DNA from: Marmoricola sp. | GTDB lineage: Bacteria; Actinomycetota; Actinomycetes; Propionibacteriales; Nocardioidaceae | NCBI GenBank assembly: GCA_030151765.1 | Contig: JASLCW010000344.1 | Location: forward strand, 1-8,656 | Direction of reading: 5' to 3' | DNA length: 8,656 nt | Shown: piece by piece, positions 4,516-8,656 of the stretch | Layout of the letters: the number at the start of each line of letters is the position of its first letter | Position numbering within the stretch: the first letter of the stretch is position 1 | Translations under genes and position numbers: made by a program | The notes under the pieces: generated by a model | What the model was told of the DNA's origin: nothing | What the model saw: only the letters and a program-made list of their open reading frames with translations | Databases searched by the model: none

Positions 4516-4521
4516 TAGTGT
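4516..4521 (+). promoter_or_regulatory. Probable -10 element of the phospho-sugar mutase gene
   Basis: TAGTGT (3/6 to TATAAT, keeping the TA start and final T) ends 6 nt before the GTG start at 4528. There is no Shine-Dalgarno sequence, so a leaderless mRNA is likely. The -35 region is overlapped by array copy 5. Confidence 0.45.
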
Positions 4522-4527
4522 CGCCAC

Positions 4528-6162
4528 GTGACCGATCTGATCGAGCAGGCTCGCGCATGGGCCGACGAGGATCCTGACCCCCAGACCCGAGCGGAGCTCC
4601 TCGACCTGATCGAGAGGGCAGCCGATCCCGCCGTCCTCGCCGATCTGGCGGACCGCTTCCGCGGCACGCTCGAGTTCGGTACGGCGGGACTGCGCGGCGC
4701 ACTGGGCGCCGGACCCAATCGGATGAACCGCGTCGTGGTCACCCGGGCGGCTGCCGGACTGGCGGCGTACCTGCGAGACACCGGGGCCGCCGGTCCCGTG
4801 GTGATCGGCTTCGACGCGCGCCACAACTCCGACGCCTTCGCCCGCGACACCGCCGAGGTGATGACCGGCGCCGGGATCGACGCGCTGGTCATGCCGCGAC
4901 CGCTGCCGACGCCCCTGCTCGCCTTCGCGATCCGCGAACTCGGCTGTGCCGCCGGTGTCATGGTCACCGCGAGCCACAATCCGCCACAGGACAACGGCTA
5001 CAAGGTCTATCTCGGCGATGGCAGCCAGATCGTGCCTCCCGCCGATCATGAGATCGCCGAACGGATCGCGGCCGTCGGCGCCCTCGCCTCGATCCCGCGA
5101 GGTGACGGCGGAACGGTGCTCGGCGAGCAGATCGTCGAGAAGTACGCCGACGCCGTCGCCGGTCTCGCCGAGCCCGGGCCCCGCGACCTGCGGGTCGTCT
5201 ACACGCCCATGCACGGCGTCGGCGGCAACCTCACGACGAGCGTGCTGGCGCGGGCCGGGTTCACCGATGTGCACGAGGTTCCGGCCCAGGCCGAGCCCGA
5301 CCCCGACTTCCCCACCGTCGCCTTCCCGAACCCCGAGGAGCCCGGCGCGATGGACCTGGCGCTCGGGCTCGCCGGCGAGGTCGGCGCCGACATCGTGATC
5401 GCGAACGACCCCGATGCGGATCGATGCGCCGTCGGCATCATCGGGCCTCATGGCTGGCAGATGCTCCGTGGCGACGAGGTCGGCGTGCTGCTGGCGGATC
5501 ACCTGCTGCGCAAGGGCAAACACGGTGTCTACGCCCAGTCGATCGTGTCCTCCAGCATGCTCGGCCGGATGGCTGCGGCGGCCGGGCAGCCGCACCGCGA
5601 GACCCTCACCGGCTTCAAGTGGATCGGCCGCATCGACGGCCTCGCCTTCGGGTACGAGGAGGCGCTCGGCTACTGCGTGGACCCGGACAACGTGAAGGAC
5701 AAGGACGGCGTCTCGGCCGCCCTGCTCGTCCTCGAGATGGCCGCCGAGGCGAAGTCCGCAGGGCGTGGTCTGCGCGACCTCCTCGACGACCTGGCCCGCC
5801 GCCACGGCTTGCACGCGACGGACCAGCTGTCGGTGCGCTTCAGCGATCTCGAGGAGATCCCGGCGACGATGGCGCGGCTGCGGGAGACCCCGCCGACGCA
5901 CCTAGGCGGCCTCGCCGTGGAGTCCGTCGACGATCTCTCGATCGGTACGCCGGATCTGCCGCCCACCGACGGCCTGCGCTATCACCTCGCCCAAGGCGCC
6001 CGGGTGATCGTCCGTCCGTCCGGCACCGAGCCGAAGGTGAAGTGCTATCTCGAGGTGGTCATCCCGGTCGCGCCCGACGACAGCGTCGATGCCGCCCGGA
6101 TCTCGGCGGCCGGGCGACTGGATGCGATCAAGGCCGATGTCCAGGCGGCCGCCGGGCTGTAA
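4528..6162 (+). CDS. Phospho-sugar mutase of the alpha-D-phosphohexomutase family (PGM2/PmmB-like)
   Basis: The 544-residue cytoplasmic protein has the four-domain layout and length of the PGM2/PmmB branch. It transfers phosphate between C1 and the terminal hydroxyl of a sugar phosphate through a phosphoserine. Signature elements: FGTAGLRG (50-57); the phosphoserine loop TASHNP with Ser149 (147-152); the metal-binding loop NDPDADR (Asp294, 296, 298); the sugar-binding loop GYEEALGY (375-382); and the phosphate-binding loop RPSGTEPK (496-503). All are intact. Substrate choice (mannose, glucose or pentose phosphate) cannot be read directly. The neighbouring deoC and aldehyde dehydrogenase favour phosphopentomutase activity on (deoxy)ribose-1-phosphate, as known for human PGM2; phosphomannomutase is the common automatic label. 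The start is GTG 4528, just after a -10-like TAGTGT. Confidence 0.94.
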   Translation: MTDLIEQARAWADEDPDPQTRAELLDLIERAADPAVLADLADRFRGTLEFGTAGLRGALGAGPNRMNRVVVTRAAAGLAAYLRDTGAAGPVVIGFDARHNSDAFARDTAEVMTGAGIDALVMPRPLPTPLLAFAIRELGCAAGVMVTASHNPPQDNGYKVYLGDGSQIVPPADHEIAERIAAVGALASIPRGDGGTVLGEQIVEKYADAVAGLAEPGPRDLRVVYTPMHGVGGNLTTSVLARAGFTDVHEVPAQAEPDPDFPTVAFPNPEEPGAMDLALGLAGEVGADIVIANDPDADRCAVGIIGPHGWQMLRGDEVGVLLADHLLRKGKHGVYAQSIVSSSMLGRMAAAAGQPHRETLTGFKWIGRIDGLAFGYEEALGYCVDPDNVKDKDGVSAALLVLEMAAEAKSAGRGLRDLLDDLARRHGLHATDQLSVRFSDLEEIPATMARLRETPPTHLGGLAVESVDDLSIGTPDLPPTDGLRYHLAQGARVIVRPSGTEPKVKCYLEVVIPVAPDDSVDAARISAAGRLDAIKADVQAAAGL

Positions 6163-6181
6163 GCCCGCGCACGACCGAACC

Positions 6182-6787
6182 TCAGCCGAGGAAGAGACTC
6201 ACGACGAAGAGGGCGGCGAAGGCGGCGACCGGCACGATCGCCGGAAGTGACCAGTGGCGCTGGACCGGGGACGGCACGCCGCGGTCCCCTTCGTGTGCCA
6301 GCTTGACCCGGTCCTCGAGGGTCACCAGCAGCAGATCCGCCTCGCTGGCGCCGTCGAGCGACTTGCCGGAGGCCAGGTCGGGATGCTCGCGGAGGAGCTC
6401 GTCCTTGCGGCGGCGCGTCATCGACGTCCGGCTCCGGCCGACGGCGAGGCCGATGTACCGCTTCTTGTCCACCTGTACGACGGTGAAGCTGCGGACGGCG
6501 ATGTCCGAGACGACGGCGTACGGGATCAGGAACTCGCTGAAGCCGTTGCGCAGCTCGACCTTGTCGGCCAGGAGACGCACGCGCGGACGGAGCAGGACCG
6601 CCCACGTGAGCGCGGCGAAGGCGACGCCGCCGAAGACATAGCGGAGTTCGCCGAGGCCGGGACCGTGGACCAGCGTCACCACGGCGAGCCCCAGCCCGCT
6701 GAGTACGCCGATCACCCCGCTGATCCCCCCGCTCGTCGGTCCGAACGTGAGCTCACCGGGCCCGGCTTTCCTGTCGAGTCGCCACAC
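6182..6787 (-). CDS. Membrane protein with a bacterial PH domain
   Basis: The product from GTG 6787 is 201 residues. The N-terminus is cytoplasmic-looking (VWRLDRKAGPGELTFGP), followed by two hydrophobic helices (about 22-41 and 47-66). Next comes a PH-like strand set beginning PRVRLLADKVELRNGFSEFLIPY, as in bacterial PH domain 6 proteins (PF10756-type), and then a basic segment TRRRKDELLREHP. A C-terminal membrane helix (about 179-200) ends the protein. Function is unknown for the family. The frame is open further upstream to 6880, but that part is antisense to deoC; GTG 6787 fits both the protein pattern and a -10-like TACATT 6 nt upstream. It is convergent with the mutase (19-bp gap, no terminator seen) and divergent from deoC with a 27-bp gap. 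Confidence 0.85.
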   Translation of the reverse strand: MWRLDRKAGPGELTFGPTSGGISGVIGVLSGLGLAVVTLVHGPGLGELRYVFGGVAFAALTWAVLLRPRVRLLADKVELRNGFSEFLIPYAVVSDIAVRSFTVVQVDKKRYIGLAVGRSRTSMTRRRKDELLREHPDLASGKSLDGASEADLLLVTLEDRVKLAHEGDRGVPSPVQRHWSLPAIVPVAAFAALFVVSLFLG

Positions 6788-6793
6788 CCGGGC

Positions 6794-6799
6794 AATGTA
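6794..6799 (-). promoter_or_regulatory. Probable -10 element of the PH-domain gene
   Basis: The minus strand reads TACATT (4/6 to TATAAT), ending 6 nt before the GTG at 6787. It lies 2 bp from the oppositely directed deoC -10, so any -35 would be inside the deoC start region. Confidence 0.4.
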
Positions 6800-6801
6800 C
6801 C

Positions 6802-6807
6802 TAGACT
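6802..6807 (+). promoter_or_regulatory. Probable -10 element of deoC
   Basis: TAGACT (4/6 to TATAAT) ends 7 nt before the GTG at 6815, the geometry of a leaderless mRNA. It supports GTG 6815 over the ATG at 6824 as the start. There is no good -35; that region overlaps the first codons of the PH-domain gene. Confidence 0.45.
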
Positions 6808-6814
6808 CCGGGGA

Positions 6815-7759
6815 GTGACCTTGATGACCTCCCTCGGCGGTGCCACGTCGAGCGACGCCGCGCTCCGCCGCTTCCTGCACGGATTGCCCGGCGTCGACCA
6901 GGTGGGCGCGGACCAGCGCGCCGCCGCTCTCGGCACCCGCTCGATCAAGACCTCGTCCAAGAAGGCGGCGATCGACCTCGCCATCCGCATGGTCGACCTG
7001 ACCACCCTGGAGGGTCAGGACACCCCGGGCAAGGTGCGCGCGCTCTGCGCGAAGGCGATGCGCCCCGATCCGGCGGACGGCTCCTGCCCGTCGACCGCGG
7101 CCGTGTGCGTCTACCCGGACATGGTCGCGACGGCCAAGGCCGCCGTCGGGGACTCGGGGGTCAAGGTCGCCTCCGTGGCCACCGCCTTCCCGAGCGGCCG
7201 CGCCTCACTCGACATCAAGCTGGCCGACACCCGGGAGGCGGTGGCGGCCGGGGCCGACGAGATCGACATGGTGATCGATCGCGGCGCCTTCCTGATGGGC
7301 CGCTACCTGGAGGTCTTCGACGAGATCGTCGCGGTCCGGGAAGCGTGCGGCCCGGCTCACCTGAAGGTGATCTTCGAGACCGGCGAGCTCCAGACCTACG
7401 ACAACGTACGACGCGCGAGCTGGCTGGCGATGCTCGCCGGTGCGCACTTCATCAAGACCTCGACCGGCAAGATCCAGCCGGCCGCCACGCTCCCGGTCAC
7501 CATGATCATGCTCGAGGCGGTGCGCGACTTCCGCGAGGCGACCGGGCAGATGGTGGGCGTCAAGCCGGCCGGCGGCATCCGCAGCAGCAAGGACGCGATC
7601 AAGTACCTGGTCACCGTCAACGAGGTCGCCGGTCCCGACTGGCTCGACCCCGACTGGTTCCGCTTCGGCGCCAGCACGCTGCTCAACGACCTGCTGATGC
7701 AGCGCACCAAGATGACCACCGGGGTCTACTCCGGTCCCGACTACTTCACCCTGGACTGA
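6815..7759 (+). CDS. deoC: Deoxyribose-phosphate aldolase
   Basis: The protein has 314 residues from GTG 6815 (311 from ATG 6824). It is longer than the roughly 250-residue Escherichia coli enzyme because of an N-terminal extension common in actinobacterial DeoC. It cleaves 2-deoxyribose-5-phosphate to acetaldehyde and glyceraldehyde-3-phosphate by a class I Schiff-base mechanism. Catalytic residues are visible: Asp151 in ADEIDMVID, the Schiff-base Lys214 in FIKTSTGK, and the proton-relay Lys250 in VGVKPAGGIR. AVCVYPDMV (96-104) and VASVATAFPSG (118-128) are family strands. It sits downstream of the phospho-sugar mutase, with an opposite-strand gene between, and 5 nt upstream of an aldehyde dehydrogenase gene, consistent with nucleoside/deoxyribose salvage. 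The GTG start is chosen because of the -10 at 6802-6807. Confidence 0.96.
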   Translation: MTLMTSLGGATSSDAALRRFLHGLPGVDQVGADQRAAALGTRSIKTSSKKAAIDLAIRMVDLTTLEGQDTPGKVRALCAKAMRPDPADGSCPSTAAVCVYPDMVATAKAAVGDSGVKVASVATAFPSGRASLDIKLADTREAVAAGADEIDMVIDRGAFLMGRYLEVFDEIVAVREACGPAHLKVIFETGELQTYDNVRRASWLAMLAGAHFIKTSTGKIQPAATLPVTMIMLEAVRDFREATGQMVGVKPAGGIRSSKDAIKYLVTVNEVAGPDWLDPDWFRFGASTLLNDLLMQRTKMTTGVYSGPDYFTLD

Positions 7760-7764
7760 GGCGG

Positions 7765-8656
7765 ATGGCAAAGAACGCGAAGGACGTCGTGAAGGACACC
7801 GGATTCGCGGGGCTCGACTACGCCCCCGCTCCGGAATCACGGTCGATCGTCGACATCAAACCGTCGTACGGGCTCTTCATCGGCGGCGACTTCGTCGACG
7901 GTTCCGGTGACAGCTTCAAGACGATCAGCCCGAGCAGCGAAGAGGTGCTGTCCGAGGTCGCCGAGGCGACCGAGGCGGATGTGAACGCGGCCGTCGCCGC
8001 GGCCCGCAAGGCCTTCCGCTCGTGGAACCGGATGAGCGGCAGCGAACGCGGCAAGTACCTCTTCCGGATCGCCCGCATCCTGCAGGAGCGTTCACGTGAG
8101 CTGGCCGTCCTGGAGTCCCTCGACAACGGCAAGCCGATCAAGGAGTCCCGCGATGTCGACGTACCCCTCGTCGCCGCGCACTTCTTCTACTACGCCGGCT
8201 GGGCCGACAAGCTGAAGTACGCCGGCCTCGGGCCCGATCCCCAGGCATTGGGTGTTGCCGGCCAGATCATCCCGTGGAACTTCCCGCTGCTGATGCTGGC
8301 GTGGAAGATCGCACCGGCGCTGGCCGCGGGCAACACGGTGGTGCTCAAGCCGGCCGAGACCACTCCCCTGACCGCGCTGCTCTTCGCGGAGATCTGCCAG
8401 CAGGCGGACCTGCCCGCGGGTGTCGTCAACATCGTCACCGGAGCCGGTACGACGGGCCAGGCGCTGGTCTCCCACCGTGACGTCAACAAGATCGCCTTCA
8501 CCGGCTCCACCGAGGTGGGCCGGGCGATCGCACGCAGCATCGCCGGCACCGACAAGTCGCTGACCCTGGAGTTGGGTGGCAAGGCGGCGAACATCGTCTT
8601 CGAGGACGCCGCCATCGACCAGGCCGTCGAGGGCATCGTCGGCGGCATCTTCTTCA
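7765..8656 (+). CDS. Aldehyde dehydrogenase family protein, N-terminal 297 residues (runs off the window)
   Basis: ATG 7765 begins 5 nt after the deoC stop, with GAGG close upstream. The visible part holds the NAD(P)-binding half of an aldehyde dehydrogenase: IIPWNFPLL (168-176, Asn172), VLKPAETTPL (193-202, Lys195), the FTGSTEVG dinucleotide loop (245-252), and LELGGK with the general-base Glu269. The catalytic Cys would lie just beyond the window. An N-terminal extension of about 35 residues (FAGLDYAPAPES region) precedes the domain. Given its place after deoC, its likely substrate is the acetaldehyde released by DeoC, oxidised to acetate; this is inference. No frameshift is seen in the visible part. 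Confidence 0.93.
   Translation, partial: MAKNAKDVVKDTGFAGLDYAPAPESRSIVDIKPSYGLFIGGDFVDGSGDSFKTISPSSEEVLSEVAEATEADVNAAVAAARKAFRSWNRMSGSERGKYLFRIARILQERSRELAVLESLDNGKPIKESRDVDVPLVAAHFFYYAGWADKLKYAGLGPDPQALGVAGQIIPWNFPLLMLAWKIAPALAAGNTVVLKPAETTPLTALLFAEICQQADLPAGVVNIVTGAGTTGQALVSHRDVNKIAFTGSTEVGRAIARSIAGTDKSLTLELGGKAANIVFEDAAIDQAVEGIVGGIFF

Noticed and set aside
4438..5901. Long minus-strand open frame (487 codons)
   Set aside because: It is antisense to the phospho-sugar mutase, whose catalytic motifs are all intact; no protein pattern in the shadow frame.
6163..6191. Terminator between the mutase and PH-domain genes
   Set aside because: Only a 4-bp stem (CCTC/GAGG at 6180-6191) overlapping the end of the PH gene, with no T-tract.
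6254..6814. Upstream in-frame extension of deoC
   Set aside because: The extension is antisense to the PH-domain gene and lacks DeoC-like sequence; GTG 6815 has its own -10.

Overview
This is a high-GC window with short intergenic gaps and GTG starts. Its gene content (a DUF222/13E12-type HNH gene, F420-dependent luciferase-like oxidoreductase, bacterial PH-domain membrane protein, actinobacterial-type DeoC) points to an actinobacterium. Propionibacteriales (Propionibacteriaceae or Nocardioidaceae) is my best guess, inferred from gene neighbourhood and not proven.

Layout: (1) 1-176, minus strand: 5' end of a DUF222/HNH endonuclease-like gene, with a leaderless-type promoter and two DnaA-box-like sites upstream. 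(2) 177-633: gene-free stretch with an imperfect direct repeat. (3) 634-2617, plus: tight three-gene run of thiol peroxidase (tpx), a crotonase-fold protein lacking one catalytic Glu, and an AlkD-type DNA glycosylase. (4) 2604-3907, minus: luciferase-like F420-dependent oxidoreductase followed by an SRPBCC protein that appears to start at a CTG codon overlapping the upstream stop. The SRPBCC gene overlaps alkD tail to tail. (5) 3962-4336, plus: a 124-residue protein of unknown function, divergent from the oxidoreductase. (6) 4338-4502: five copies of a 19-bp motif, three direct then two inverted, on a strict 32-bp period within each half. They fill the gap up to the promoter of the next gene. 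(7) 4528-6162, plus: alpha-D-phosphohexomutase-family phospho-sugar mutase. (8) 6182-6787, minus: membrane PH-domain protein. (9) 6815-8656, plus: deoC and the first two-thirds of an aldehyde dehydrogenase gene.

Functionally, the right half reads as deoxyribose/nucleoside salvage. The mutase could interconvert (deoxy)ribose-1-phosphate and -5-phosphate, DeoC cleaves deoxyribose-5-phosphate to acetaldehyde and glyceraldehyde-3-phosphate, and the aldehyde dehydrogenase would oxidise the acetaldehyde. The left half combines peroxide detoxification and alkylation repair with a crotonase of unknown substrate.

The strongest unexplained signal is the phased 19-bp repeat array at 4338-4502. A second theme is that every gene heading a transcription unit has a -10-like hexamer ending 6-7 nt before its start codon, the geometry of leaderless mRNAs.
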